Positions 1-8,496 of a stretch of DNA of 64,000 bases are shown here, piece by piece; the first letter of the stretch is position 1; each line of letters begins with the position of its first letter. Below the pieces are notes generated by a model, which was given only the letters and a program-made list of their open reading frames with translations, had not been told where the DNA came from and searched no databases. Source of the stretch: Mucilaginibacter conchicola (GTDB lineage: Bacteria; Bacteroidota; Bacteroidia; Sphingobacteriales; Sphingobacteriaceae); NCBI RefSeq assembly GCF_003432115.1, contig NZ_QWDC01000003.1, positions 620,001-684,000 of the forward strand. The letters run 5' to 3'. The position numbers were made by a program, and so were the translations under genes.

Positions 1-323
1 TCGTTTCTTTTCAAAGGCGGCGTGTCATAAAACCAGTTGATCAGATCATTACGGCTGACACCATTTTCAAGCCCGGCGAAATTTGCTGTTTCGAGGAAGT
101 CTAAAAAATTTCGCTTCATGCTGATTACGGAGGCGGGAAGGATCTCTTCGCCCGAACGGCGGAAGATCAGCAGTTCATCACCGAACTCGCTGATACCAAA
201 GCCCTGCTCCTTGAGCCAGCGGTAAATATTTGCTTCCTGTACTGCTGAACAGCGGCCTGTATAACCAGCCCTGCTGTCTTTTTCAAAAGAGACGAAATCC
301 GAAAGTTCGTAGTGGTCCGGCAT
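1..323 (-). CDS. Unknown protein, N-terminal part (runs off left edge)
   Basis: An open frame starts at the ATG at 323 and continues to the first base of the window, giving about 107 residues without a stop. It begins MPDHYELSDF and contains YRWLKEQGFGISEFGDELLIF and SMKRNFLDFLE-like segments that look like folded, soluble protein with native codon use. I do not recognise the family. No signal peptide or membrane segment is visible. The 80 bp to the next gene on its right hold no clear terminator. The C-terminus is missing, so length and function cannot be judged. Confidence 0.6.
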   Translation of the reverse strand, partial: MPDHYELSDFVSFEKDSRAGYTGRCSAVQEANIYRWLKEQGFGISEFGDELLIFRRSGEEILPASVISMKRNFLDFLETANFAGLENGVSRNDLINWFYDTPPLKRN

Positions 324-403
324 AGGGGATATCCTCGGTTTAAAAATAAAGCCCCTCCTGATCAATCACCAGAAATGTTGAAAATAACAGGATTGTTGAA
401 AAA

Positions 404-925
404 TCAGCTTTCCTGAACAGGAATAAGCTGTTTTTCGAATGCCATTCTCTGCTGTCCGCGAAGTGACACCTCTCCGCAATATTTATATCCCGCTCTTTCA
501 AATGTTCTCAGCATGGCAATATTGTCGTCACTGGTATCCACTTTTACACTGTATATGCCTTGCTCCAAGGCCAGGTTTTCGGCATAAGCCATGATCTGCC
601 CGGCAATGCCCCTTCCCGCGTACCCTGCTGAAACCGCGATCCGGTGTACAACCATAAAATCGCCGTCCGTGAGCCATTTGCCCTGTATGTTTTCGTAAGC
701 CGGTTCCTGATTTTTAACGATCGCGGCGTATGCGGCGACCGATCCGCCCTGCAGCAGAACGAAACCTGCTTTTTGCCTGATATCGTTCTCAATTACCCGA
801 GGATTGGGATAGCCGTCCTGCCACTGATCGCTGCCTTCAGCCTTTCTTTTACTGATCGCATGAAGCATTATTTCCCAGATACCGGTCAGTTCGCTGGTTT
901 TTGCCTGTCTGAATTCGTAGTTCAT
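404..925 (-). CDS. GNAT family N-acetyltransferase
   Basis: A 173-residue protein with the GNAT fold, expected to transfer an acetyl group from acetyl-CoA to an unknown amine. Residues about 90-115 carry the acetyl-CoA-binding motif A (VHRIAVSAGYAGRGIAGQ, with the R/G-x-G-x-A pattern), followed by a helix and the C-terminal FERAGYKYCGEV strand typical of the family. The start codon overlaps the stop of the upstream MFS gene by an ATGA, so the two are almost certainly co-translated. Its substrate may relate to the cargo of that transporter. Cytosolic; no targeting signal. The substrate is not predictable. Confidence 0.88.
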   Translation of the reverse strand: MNYEFRQAKTSELTGIWEIMLHAISKRKAEGSDQWQDGYPNPRVIENDIRQKAGFVLLQGGSVAAYAAIVKNQEPAYENIQGKWLTDGDFMVVHRIAVSAGYAGRGIAGQIMAYAENLALEQGIYSVKVDTSDDNIAMLRTFERAGYKYCGEVSLRGQQRMAFEKQLIPVQES

Positions 926-2151
926 ATCGTTTGTTTTATTTGTTGTGATGAGTGCACGCCCTGCTGCGTTTTTTTAACTGTTCCGTAAATGATCACGGAG
1001 ACAAAAACGTTGATCACTGCTATAATGAGGAATACGCCGAGGAAACACATATTGCTGAATTTCTGCATGATGAAGCCTGCGATGACCGGCGTGACCGCCT
1101 GTGCAATGAGCGGCCAGCGTCCGAGTTTCCCGATCAGTACGGCGTAGCCGCTTTCTCCGAAAAGGGAGAGCGGCAGCGTTCCCCGCACTACAGAGCGCAT
1201 TCCGTTACCCATCCCGAAAAGGATGACACCCGGTATCGCAAGGTTATTGCTGACCATCAGTAAGACCAGGCCCGCGAGCATCGACAGTGCCGACAGGACG
1301 GACATTTTCAGGGGCGTCGCCGGCGGCATGATCAGTTCGAGCAGGCGAACACCTGCCTGGCTTGGACCGAGAAATGAGATGATCACCAGGGATGCAGCCA
1401 TGGTATGATCTTTCCCGGTAAGTATATCGATAAGGTTGATGATAACACCTGTGGTCAGCACCGCACCCATCGTAAAGCTGCAGATGAGCAGGAGGAACAG
1501 TTTCGGTTCAGGGCCTGTCGCAGTCACTTCTTTACTTTTGCTGCTTTCATCAGCCGGTGCTGAGACCTGCGGAAATACAAAAAAGTGCAGCGGAAGTATA
1601 CCCAGGGCGAGAATACCGGCGTAGATGAAACAGGTATTGCGCCAACCCATATTCTCAAGCAGGTAAGAGGTGATCAGCCAGGATATGGTCGGTGCCAGGC
1701 TGGAGATCAGCGTAACCTTGACGATCATATTCCTTGTGCTCTTTCCGAAATATTTCCCGATAGAAGCAAAAAGGGCGTCATACAGGCCCATACCCATGGC
1801 AATGCCGGTTATTGCCCATGCCAGCATGAACATCCGGTAGTTGTGTGCTGATCCCATGATCAGTAAACCGGCAGCCATTACCAGGCCGGTGTACCTGAGC
1901 ATATGGTTGCGCCGCAGGGATTGTATCATCCTTCCGACGAAGGGAAGTACGAGGCCGGAAATGACCATCGAAAAGGATAAGGCGCCGTAAACCATCTGGT
2001 AGGTCCAGCCTGTTTCTGCCATGATCGGTTTTGAAAGTACGGACAGGATAAAGTAGGAGCCGCCCCACAGTAATATCTGCCCGGCACCGAGTCCCAGGTT
2101 TGTAAATAACGAAGGTGTAGCTTCTTTCAGCGATAAACTTATCGTTTTCAT
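922..2151 (-). CDS. Major facilitator superfamily transporter
   Basis: About 409 residues with roughly twelve hydrophobic segments, an inner-membrane MFS permease. The segment GMGMGLYDALFASIGKYFG and the loop after TM2 (GRMIQSLRRN) fit an OFA/monocarboxylate-like or drug-proton antiporter MFS protein. I place the start at the internal ATG at 2151 (MKTISLSLKEA) because a longer frame would run into the divergent LysR gene. It overlaps the downstream acetyltransferase by four bases. Divergent orientation to the LysR regulator, with only 76 bp between, suggests LysR control in response to its substrate. The substrate is not identifiable. Confidence 0.87.
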   Translation of the reverse strand: MKTISLSLKEATPSLFTNLGLGAGQILLWGGSYFILSVLSKPIMAETGWTYQMVYGALSFSMVISGLVLPFVGRMIQSLRRNHMLRYTGLVMAAGLLIMGSAHNYRMFMLAWAITGIAMGMGLYDALFASIGKYFGKSTRNMIVKVTLISSLAPTISWLITSYLLENMGWRNTCFIYAGILALGILPLHFFVFPQVSAPADESSKSKEVTATGPEPKLFLLLICSFTMGAVLTTGVIINLIDILTGKDHTMAASLVIISFLGPSQAGVRLLELIMPPATPLKMSVLSALSMLAGLVLLMVSNNLAIPGVILFGMGNGMRSVVRGTLPLSLFGESGYAVLIGKLGRWPLIAQAVTPVIAGFIMQKFSNMCFLGVFLIIAVINVFVSVIIYGTVKKTQQGVHSSQQIKQTI

Positions 2152-2227
2152 TTTACAAAGTTCCGGCAATCCCTTATATTGGCAAAATGGTATTTTTCGA
2201 TGTTTGGCATCGGTAAAAACGATAAGC

Positions 2228-3109
2228 ATGGAACTCAGACAACTTCGTTATTTTGTCAGGACTAAGGACCTGGGCAGCTTCACCGAAGCTTCCAGGAGTT
2301 TGAATATTACGCAAAGCACACTCTCTCAGCAGGTCAAACAGCTGGAAGAAGAACTCGGGGTACTGCTGTTTGACCGTTTCGGTAAGCGGATAACCGTCAC
2401 TGAAGCCGGTGAACTGTTTTACCAGTTCGCAGCCGAAAGTCTGAAAAAAGCTAATGACGGGGCTGTTCTCCTCAGAGACCTCAACGATATGAACACGGGG
2501 ACGCTTAAGATAGGCGTGACCTATGGATTGAGAAACCTGTTCACCGCGGTGCTGATCAAATTCAGTGAAGCGTTTCCGGGCATCAGTGTCCGCGCGGTAT
2601 TCGGGACCTCCGATGAGCTGATGGAAAAAGTAAGATCGTACGAGCTGGATCTTGCGCTGGTATTCTTCGGAGAACCCGATCAGGAATCACTGGCCTATGA
2701 TACGCTTTTCAGTTCGCCCATGGCGCTGGTCTGCGCAGATGATTCGCGATTTAAGGGAAATAAAGCAGTATCATTAAAAGATATCGCCGGGCTGCCGCTG
2801 GCAATTGCCACGAAGGAATACAGCGCTGATCACTTTTTTCTGCGCCTGTTCAGAAAACACCGGCTGGAACCGGATTTTAAAATGGAGATCAATGATATTT
2901 CGGCCGTCCTCGACCTTGTCAGGACAGGGCGCTGGTACAGCATAATGGTGGAGATCACGGTCCGCGAGAGCTCACTGCACACTGTGCCGATCAAAGAGAA
3001 AAACCTGCTCAGAAAAGCGGCATTCGTCAGGCTGGCCGGTGCTTATGAAAAGAAAGCAGCGAAGGAATTTACTGCCCAGCTGCGAAAGCAGCTCCCGGAA
3101 CTCATATAG
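2228..3109 (+). CDS. LysR-type transcriptional regulator
   Basis: A 293-residue LysR regulator. Residues 1-60 form the winged helix-turn-helix (MELRQLRYFV, then SFTEASRSLNITQSTLSQQV), followed by a linker helix and a periplasmic-binding-protein-like effector domain from about residue 90 to 290. The ATG at 2228 is chosen because MELRQLRYF is the canonical LysR N-terminus; the extra eight residues upstream are unlikely. It is transcribed away from the MFS/acetyltransferase operon and most probably regulates it and itself from the 76-bp intergenic space. The inducer is unknown. A strong hairpin follows the gene at 3162-3187. Confidence 0.93.
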   Translation: MELRQLRYFVRTKDLGSFTEASRSLNITQSTLSQQVKQLEEELGVLLFDRFGKRITVTEAGELFYQFAAESLKKANDGAVLLRDLNDMNTGTLKIGVTYGLRNLFTAVLIKFSEAFPGISVRAVFGTSDELMEKVRSYELDLALVFFGEPDQESLAYDTLFSSPMALVCADDSRFKGNKAVSLKDIAGLPLAIATKEYSADHFFLRLFRKHRLEPDFKMEINDISAVLDLVRTGRWYSIMVEITVRESSLHTVPIKEKNLLRKAAFVRLAGAYEKKAAKEFTAQLRKQLPELI

Positions 3110-3157
3110 GCGTTTTGAGCCTTTGAAAAGACTAAACACTAACTGGTATAAAAGGAA

Positions 3158-3192
3158 AAATGGATTCCGCAAATCGCTGCGGAATCCTTTTC
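3158..3192. terminator. Bidirectional intrinsic terminator
   Basis: A 9-bp perfect stem (GGATTCCGC at 3162-3170 with GCGGAATCC at 3179-3187) is flanked by TTTTC on the right and AGGAAAAAT on the left. It lies between the ends of the convergent LysR and aldehyde dehydrogenase genes and can serve both. Confidence 0.8.
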
Positions 3193-3222
3193 ATATAAAA
3201 ACCGGATAGCCTGTGGCCGCGC

Positions 3223-4647
3223 TTAAAAGGCGATCACTTTCGGTTCAAGATGCATCTCGATCCCGTAAGTCCAGCCGGTGCGGCCTATGCCTGACTGCTT
3301 GAACCCGCCGAAAGGCGTTTTCGGCTCAGCGTTCACCACGGAATTGATGATCACCCTGCCGGATTCGATCTTTTTTGCAAGCTGTTTTGCGTGTTCCGCA
3401 TCGCCGCTGCTGATATATGCGGAAAGACCATATATCGAGTCGTTCGCAATGCTGACCGCTTCCTCTTCAGTGCGATAGGTCAGCACCGACAGCACCGGAC
3501 CGAAGATCTCTTCCCTTGCAATGCTCATATCACTGCTTACATTCGTGAAAACGGTGGGACGGACATAGAATCCTTCCAGACCGTCAGGATGTCCGGGGCC
3601 GCCGGCCAGTAAGGTAGCGCCCTCATCGATTCCCTTTTGTATATAAGACTGCACCCTCTGGTACTGCTGGGCATTGACCATAGGGCCGATCTGCGCGTCA
3701 TCTGCGTACAGGTTTCCGATCTTCAGTTTGTTTACCGCATCGGTCAGCAATCCGGAAACCATCGGAAGCCTGTGTTCCGGCACGATCAGCCTTGTTCCCG
3801 CGTGACATGCCTGCCCGCTGTTACTGAAGGCGATGAGAAGTGCCCTTGGGATCGCCGCTTCAAAATCACAGTCATCCAGAAGGATATTCGGCGATTTGCC
3901 GCCAAGTTCAAGCACCAGCCTTTTCACCGTGTCTGCTGCAGACCTGGAGATCGTCTTTCCGGTCTGCGTTGACCCGGTGAAAGTGACCAGCGCAACATCG
4001 GGATGCGAAGAAAGGGCACTTCCGACCACCGCACCTGTTCCGTTAACGACATTTATCAGTCCGTCCGGGATCCCGGCATCCCGGAAACATTCTGTAAGGA
4101 GCTGCGTTTCGATCGCATTGAATTCACTGGGTTTGATCACGACCGTACACCCTGCGGCCAGTGCAGGAGCGATCTTCCCGCACATGTGGATGTAATCGGC
4201 ATTCCAGGGGGTAACAGCAGCAACCACACCCACAGGCTCCTTGATGATGATGGCTTTGTCGAGTTTCTTTTCAAACTCGATCTCATCAAGCGCATGACTT
4301 GCATCCAGAAAAAACTGAGCGGCAAGGCTTGTCCTGAATTTCGTCGCTGCCATAGGCGATCCGTATTCGGCCACCGCTGCTTCATTCAGTTTATCCTGGT
4401 TTGCTGATATGGCATGGTATATTTTCTCAAGTACCGACTTCCTTTGTTCGATTGTATACCCTGAATACAGCGTGAATGCTGCTTTTGCAGCCCTTACGGC
4501 ATTGTCTGCATCTGTTGCATCGCCTAACCTGACACGTCCTATGACCTTTGCCGTAGACGGATCGAAAAGGTCCTGTGTGTCGGTTCCGTTCGGCGTTACG
4601 AACTTTCCGTTGATGAATATCTGATCGATTTCAGTTAATGCTTCCAT
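3223..4647 (-). CDS. NAD(P)-dependent aldehyde dehydrogenase
   Basis: 474 residues, full length for the aldehyde dehydrogenase superfamily, which oxidises aldehydes to acids with NAD(P)+. Visible motifs are TPWNADYIH (active-site Asn), VTFTGSTQTGK (cofactor loop), LELGGKSPNILLDD (general-base Glu), SGQACHAGTR with catalytic Cys281, and the C-terminal FGGFKQSGIGR. Cytosolic, no signal. It starts at MEALTEIDQ and is followed 39 bp upstream in the same direction by a small membrane-protein gene, so a two-gene unit is possible. The substrate cannot be told; the family includes betaine-, vanillin- and aliphatic-aldehyde enzymes. Confidence 0.93.
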   Translation of the reverse strand: MEALTEIDQIFINGKFVTPNGTDTQDLFDPSTAKVIGRVRLGDATDADNAVRAAKAAFTLYSGYTIEQRKSVLEKIYHAISANQDKLNEAAVAEYGSPMAATKFRTSLAAQFFLDASHALDEIEFEKKLDKAIIIKEPVGVVAAVTPWNADYIHMCGKIAPALAAGCTVVIKPSEFNAIETQLLTECFRDAGIPDGLINVVNGTGAVVGSALSSHPDVALVTFTGSTQTGKTISRSAADTVKRLVLELGGKSPNILLDDCDFEAAIPRALLIAFSNSGQACHAGTRLIVPEHRLPMVSGLLTDAVNKLKIGNLYADDAQIGPMVNAQQYQRVQSYIQKGIDEGATLLAGGPGHPDGLEGFYVRPTVFTNVSSDMSIAREEIFGPVLSVLTYRTEEEAVSIANDSIYGLSAYISSGDAEHAKQLAKKIESGRVIINSVVNAEPKTPFGGFKQSGIGRTGWTYGIEMHLEPKVIAF

Positions 4648-4686
4648 ATTGACTATTATTTAAGGTGACTGTTTCAGATCCTGAAA

Positions 4687-5118
4687 TTAAAGCGAAAATG
4701 AATAGGGAGCGGCGCGTTTGATGTTCCTCAGCAGCAGGAGAATGATGGCAGGGAAGAGCACAGGCAGCGAAAGCGATGTGATACCGACGATTATATCTGC
4801 AAGTGTCGGAAACATACCGATCATCATCAGATGATACACCAGATGGGGGATACCGAACACAAGTGACACATAAGCAGCGACCTGTATCCTGTTCTCTTCC
4901 GGCTTGATGATCGCATACATCGGCAGGCTGCCCATCGCGATAAAATATGCGCCGACGTCCCTGACCAGGTGATCGTTATAGGGCCCGAATATCTTTATCC
5001 AGTGAAATCCGAAGCCCGGGAAGTTTTCGTAAAATGAATAGGCAAAAAACAGCGCCCATATACCAATAAGTACGTTGGTGATGAACAGGTAGTAAAGAAG
5101 GAATTTAATGGTTTTCAT
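4687..5118 (-). CDS. Small four-helix membrane protein, function unknown
   Basis: 143 residues with four strongly hydrophobic segments at about 7-29, 55-70, 80-103 and 108-132, so an integral inner-membrane protein. The first two helices are joined by an aromatic loop (FYENFPGFGFHWIKIFGPYNDHLVRD) and the second pair by KPEENR. It is the kind of small membrane protein often labelled hypothetical in Bacteroidota. It precedes the aldehyde dehydrogenase by 39 bp on the same strand. The leader contains the A/T-rich AATTGTTGTTTAAAGG. I do not assign a function. Confidence 0.75.
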   Translation of the reverse strand: MKTIKFLLYYLFITNVLIGIWALFFAYSFYENFPGFGFHWIKIFGPYNDHLVRDVGAYFIAMGSLPMYAIIKPEENRIQVAAYVSLVFGIPHLVYHLMMIGMFPTLADIIVGITSLSLPVLFPAIILLLLRNIKRAAPYSFSL

Positions 5119-5210
5119 CGATAAAATTATAATTGTTGTTTAAAGGTTTTCCGTGTCACAGCTTGTCGTTTCTTTGAAACCTGATCCAAAGCGGGCTGCT
5201 GAGACCCGGT

Positions 5211-5750
5211 TTATGCTGTTATTTCATAGAGGTACTGCAGATATCCCGGCAGCCGGTTAAGATACAGCCGGTTTGCCGTCTGCTTCAAAAGAACCGCCGC
5301 TGCGCGTACAAAAAGCCATGATTCATCTTCAAGATCACGAAAGACCTTTGCGTAACCTTTCCCGGCAGCAGCGCCTGTATTATCGTCATAACGGATCACC
5401 GTTTTACCGGTCTGCCCGGTAAGGAAGTACAGGTCCGGCATTCTGTCCCTGAAGTCTTTCAGGGACAGGTAATAAGTCCTGTTAAACCGTTCAGCGAGTT
5501 CCATCAGACTACGGTGGCCTTCCAGCAAATAAGGGTTGGCTAACTGGGATGTGATCAGTGCGCTTGCAATGAGCTTCGAAGGCAAGCACAGCAGGCAGAT
5601 AAATTCCGGCGTATCATGATCCCGCTTTCCATGCCCGGTACAGCAGAAAATACAGCACACGGAGCATATCCCGACCGCGCTGTCTCCGCTGTGACCCGGC
5701 GGATCGACCCGGAACATATTAAATGAACAGCAATAGCACTCAGACGACAT
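5211..5750 (-). CDS. Cys-rich unknown protein
   Basis: A 179-residue frame whose N-terminal 55 residues are packed with cysteines (ECYCCSF, ICSVCCIFCCTGHG, EFICLLCLP), arranged like paired zinc-ribbon knuckles with histidines nearby. The remaining part (SLMELAERFNRTYYLSLKDF and later FLTGQTGKTVIRYDD) looks like a small helical/beta domain. No signal peptide or membrane helix is apparent. I do not recognise the family. The reading frame has plausible codon use throughout, but a shorter protein starting at the internal Met of MELAERF remains possible. It stands alone between the membrane-protein and hydrolase genes. Confidence 0.5.
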   Translation of the reverse strand: MSSECYCCSFNMFRVDPPGHSGDSAVGICSVCCIFCCTGHGKRDHDTPEFICLLCLPSKLIASALITSQLANPYLLEGHRSLMELAERFNRTYYLSLKDFRDRMPDLYFLTGQTGKTVIRYDDNTGAAAGKGYAKVFRDLEDESWLFVRAAAVLLKQTANRLYLNRLPGYLQYLYEITA

Positions 5751-5927
5751 AAATTATGAATTGGCAGATGTTTCTGACCGCATATGCTGTCAGGTGCAGG
5801 GCCGGTTTATCCCTGATAAGCAGACGGGGTAATCCCCCGCCTGCATTATTTGTATAAAGAGGAGCCATGTGGCCCGCGTTACATGAAAAAGACCCGTCCG
5901 CACACCGCGGACGGATCACACATGAAA

Positions 5928-6917
5928 CTAAACACCCAGAAATTTTTTCAGCTCCGCAGCAGCGTGAACAAAAAGCGATCTTACCTGCGGGAGATTCGCC
6001 AGCGGGTTCAACAGACCGAAATCATGGATCATACCGTTATATCTGATGGTTGTGCAGGGCACGTCCGCTTCGTCCAGCAGTCTGCCGTAAGCTTCGCCCT
6101 GGTCTCTCAGAATATCCGCCTCGGCAACCTGTATCAGTGCAGGCGGCAAGCCTTTTAACTGTTCCGGTGTAGCATTCAGAGGTGAAAGATATACTTCCTT
6201 ACGCTGTGCCGGGTCTTTTGTGTAGTTGTCGAACATCCATTGCATCAGCGGGGTCGTCAGGAATCTGTCCTTCCCGAACAGCTGATAAGAATCCCAGTCG
6301 AATGTAGCATCTGTTACCGGCCACATCAGGATCTGCACCTTAAACAGCGGACCGCCGTTCTCTTTCGCTTTTATAGCGGTGACCGCTGTCATATTACCGC
6401 CGACGCTGTTCCCGACTATAGCCAGGTTCCCGCCGTCAACGCCTATCGATGCACCATTCTCCGCCACCCATTTTGAAGCGGCATAGATCTCATCGACAGC
6501 CTGCGGGTACTGCGCTTCCGGAGACGGTGTGTAATTAACGAATACGCCTGCCGCTCCGGATAGCACGACTAGGTCGCGGACCATTCTTTTGTGCGTAGGA
6601 TAATCCCCCAGTACCCAGCCGCCGCCGTGGATAAACATGAAAGCGGGCAGCTGTGCTGTACCGGTATTTTCCGGCTTTACAATATTCAGCCTGATCTGAT
6701 GACCGCCGGCACTGATTTCCAGTTCCGTTTCTTCGATCCCGGAATAGTCCACTTCTGCGGATCTCTGGGCCTGTACAAGCACATCGCGGGCTTCCTGCGG
6801 TGAGAATGTTTCCAGTCCGGGACCGCCCGGGCCGTTCAGGGCAGCCAGAAAGTCTTTTGTTGATTTTGAGATAGCGGGATCTTCCGAAACCGCAACGGGA
6901 GTTTGCTTTGCTGTCAT
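5928..6917 (-). CDS. Alpha/beta hydrolase, hormone-sensitive-lipase (HSL) family
   Basis: About 329 residues from the ATG at 6917 (MTAKQTPVAV); an in-frame ATG 33 bp upstream is possible but adds a non-conserved tail. The oxyanion-hole motif HGGGW lies near residue 96, the nucleophile elbow GNSVGG near 168, and the acid/base pair in VAEADILRDQ and GMIHDFG, so the catalytic Ser-Asp-His triad is complete. These enzymes cleave carboxylic esters of short acyl chains or drugs. Cytosolic. The promoter upstream holds the two-box FNR-like layout shared with the RND operon and three outer-membrane protein genes, suggesting coregulation by the Crp/Fnr protein at 24.4-25.0 kb. Confidence 0.9.
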   Translation of the reverse strand: MTAKQTPVAVSEDPAISKSTKDFLAALNGPGGPGLETFSPQEARDVLVQAQRSAEVDYSGIEETELEISAGGHQIRLNIVKPENTGTAQLPAFMFIHGGGWVLGDYPTHKRMVRDLVVLSGAAGVFVNYTPSPEAQYPQAVDEIYAASKWVAENGASIGVDGGNLAIVGNSVGGNMTAVTAIKAKENGGPLFKVQILMWPVTDATFDWDSYQLFGKDRFLTTPLMQWMFDNYTKDPAQRKEVYLSPLNATPEQLKGLPPALIQVAEADILRDQGEAYGRLLDEADVPCTTIRYNGMIHDFGLLNPLANLPQVRSLFVHAAAELKKFLGV

Positions 6918-6961
6918 GTTCGTATAGCTTTTAGATAGACATCTGCGCACAGCAGATGATG

Positions 6962-7028
6962 TAAAATTAAGCTGACGTTTTATCCGAATAATTGATAAAT
7001 GTCAATAATCTTTGTTGAGGTGATAAAA
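6962..7028 (-). promoter_or_regulatory. Two-box FNR-like promoter of the hydrolase
   Basis: Proximal box 6992-7005 (TTGATAAATGTCAA, inside a 16-bp palindromic ATTGATAAATGTCAAT), a 9-bp gap, then a degenerate distal box 7015-7028 keeping one TTGA half-site. A -7-like TAATTTTA on the minus strand (6962-6969) follows 22 bp after the proximal box and 45 bp before the start codon. The layout matches the promoters at 15.75, 15.85, 22.9 and 23.65 kb. Confidence 0.7.
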
Positions 7029-7042
7029 CTTTACAACATGGA

Positions 7043-7074
7043 AAAGGCTGCCTCAGCAGAGACAGCCTTTTTTT
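7043..7074. terminator. Hairpin terminator after azoreductase
   Basis: AAAGGCTG (7043-7050) pairs with CAGCCTTT (7063-7070), with T-rich flanks on both strands. It lies 31 bp past the azoreductase stop codon and before the hydrolase promoter, insulating the two units. Confidence 0.75.
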
Positions 7075-7104
7075 ACGGGAAAGGGGGACATTCTCCTGTA
7101 ATGA

Positions 7105-7707
7105 TCAGTCAATAAGGATACTGTCTATGCCTTTTTCGACCGCGGTGTCTTTAATACCTTCAATAGCAGTACCCTCAATACGGAATACCTTAACATCAGT
7201 CAGACCGAGGAAGCCCAGTATCGTTTTCAGGTAAGGGCTGACAAAATCGTAACCAGCAGCTTCGCCATGCGAATAAACACCGCCAGAGGACATTGCGATA
7301 TAAACTTTTTTGCCGTGGATCAGGCCTTCAGGGCCTTTCTCCGTGTAGTTAAAGGTCTCACCGATACGCGTAATGTGGTCGATCCAGGCTTTAAGCGAGG
7401 AATGTATGCCGAAATTGTAAAGAGGCGCACCGATAACGATAAAATCTGCGTTGCGTATCGCACTGATCGCTTCGTCCGAGTGAGCAAGTGCCTCTACCGC
7501 TTCCGGGCTTCTTTGTTCTGCCGGTGTATAGAAGGATGTCACATGATGTTCTTCCAGATGAGGGAAATTTTTGGAAAGAAGGTCATATTCTGTAACTGAA
7601 CTCCCCGGGTAAGCATGCTGAATTTTTTCTACGATCGCTTTTCCAAGTTTGATACTGAATGATGATCCGCCGCGCGGGCTCGAAATGATATGAAGGATAT
7701 TTTTCAT
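7105..7707 (-). CDS. azoR: FMN-dependent NADH-azoreductase / quinone reductase
   Basis: 200 residues, matching the usual length of AzoR (AcpD) flavodoxin-fold enzymes, which use NADH and FMN for two-electron reduction of quinones and azo dyes. The FMN phosphate loop is SSPRGGSSFS near residues 9-18, the isoalloxazine-contacting segment is PLYNFGIHSSLKAWIDH near 100, and SSGGVY near 145 completes the site. Cytosolic homodimer in known members. It follows the cyclase-like gene by 42 bp on the same strand and a hairpin terminator follows. Quinone reductases of this type are often induced by electrophiles, which fits the efflux operon upstream. Confidence 0.93.
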   Translation of the reverse strand: MKNILHIISSPRGGSSFSIKLGKAIVEKIQHAYPGSSVTEYDLLSKNFPHLEEHHVTSFYTPAEQRSPEAVEALAHSDEAISAIRNADFIVIGAPLYNFGIHSSLKAWIDHITRIGETFNYTEKGPEGLIHGKKVYIAMSSGGVYSHGEAAGYDFVSPYLKTILGFLGLTDVKVFRIEGTAIEGIKDTAVEKGIDSILID

Positions 7708-7749
7708 GTCTGTTTAATATGTATTTGCTGTAATTGATGTTTTAATACT

Positions 7750-8496
7750 TTAACCGGCGATGGCCATGTAGAATGAAAGGTCCTGCTGAACAGCCGGGAT
7801 TGCTTTGGCATCTGTCCTGTATGGTTTTCCAAGGAGATAAACCCCGACCGGCTGTGATATCCCGCGGAGTTTAAGCGCGGCACTGCTGTATCGGTTATCC
7901 TTTCCGAAGATCAGCTGACCCGCTTCCGCAGAAACCAGCAGATTGTTATTTAATGTTTTGGTTTCCGCCTGTATCCTTGCGGCAATATTCGCTGCCAGCC
8001 CCATTACCGTCATCTGTTCTTTACCTGTAAGATCAGACATGCCGACGACGACTTTTCCCTTGTGGATGCCGATCCCTGCTTCGAGAACAGTGCTGCAGTT
8101 TCCGGTAACGCGTTTTTCATTGAAAGAACCGAGCAGAGACAGTATGGCCCGGGCTGCATCATAAGCAGCCTGTACCGCTGCAGCGGGCGTTGTGCCGGTG
8201 CCAAAAGCAGCATAGATACTGTCTCCTGCGACTTCAACGATCTGGCCGCCGCATGCCCTCACTATTTTTGCGCACTCACTGAGAAAGTGACGGATCACAA
8301 AGAGAACATCATAACCATTGTTTTTTTCCATCAGGGATGTGTAGTCACGTACATCAAGAAACAGCAGTGCAAGCTCCTGTTCCTGTCCGAGACGATACCC
8401 CTGACTGCTGATCTCTGATGAGAGATCAGGGCAGTAGATCTGATCGTCTTCAAGCTTGATACAAGCCTGAAGTGCATTGATGTCCTCTGTTTTCAT
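7750..8496 (-). CDS. Class III adenylate/guanylate cyclase-domain protein
   Basis: 248 residues, almost entirely one class III nucleotide cyclase homology domain preceded by about 40 residues. The metal-binding Asp48 (LFLDVRDYTSL) and Asp92 (VEVAGDS) are present, as are transition-state residues Asn169 and Arg173 (AANIAARIQ), so catalysis looks possible. The base-selecting Lys of adenylate cyclases is replaced by Glu88, as in guanylate cyclases, whereas the partner position is Thr162. The nucleotide product is therefore uncertain. No membrane segment or sensor domain is seen, so it is soluble and could answer to a partner. It sits between AraC and the azoreductase in one direction. Confidence 0.85.
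   Translation of the reverse strand: MKTEDINALQACIKLEDDQIYCPDLSSEISSQGYRLGQEQELALLFLDVRDYTSLMEKNNGYDVLFVIRHFLSECAKIVRACGGQIVEVAGDSIYAAFGTGTTPAAAVQAAYDAARAILSLLGSFNEKRVTGNCSTVLEAGIGIHKGKVVVGMSDLTGKEQMTVMGLAANIAARIQAETKTLNNNLLVSAEAGQLIFGKDNRYSSAALKLRGISQPVGVYLLGKPYRTDAKAIPAVQQDLSFYMAIAG

Noticed and set aside
2894..2902. GATATTTCG copy inside the LysR gene
   Set aside because: It is within coding sequence with no promoter downstream; most likely chance.
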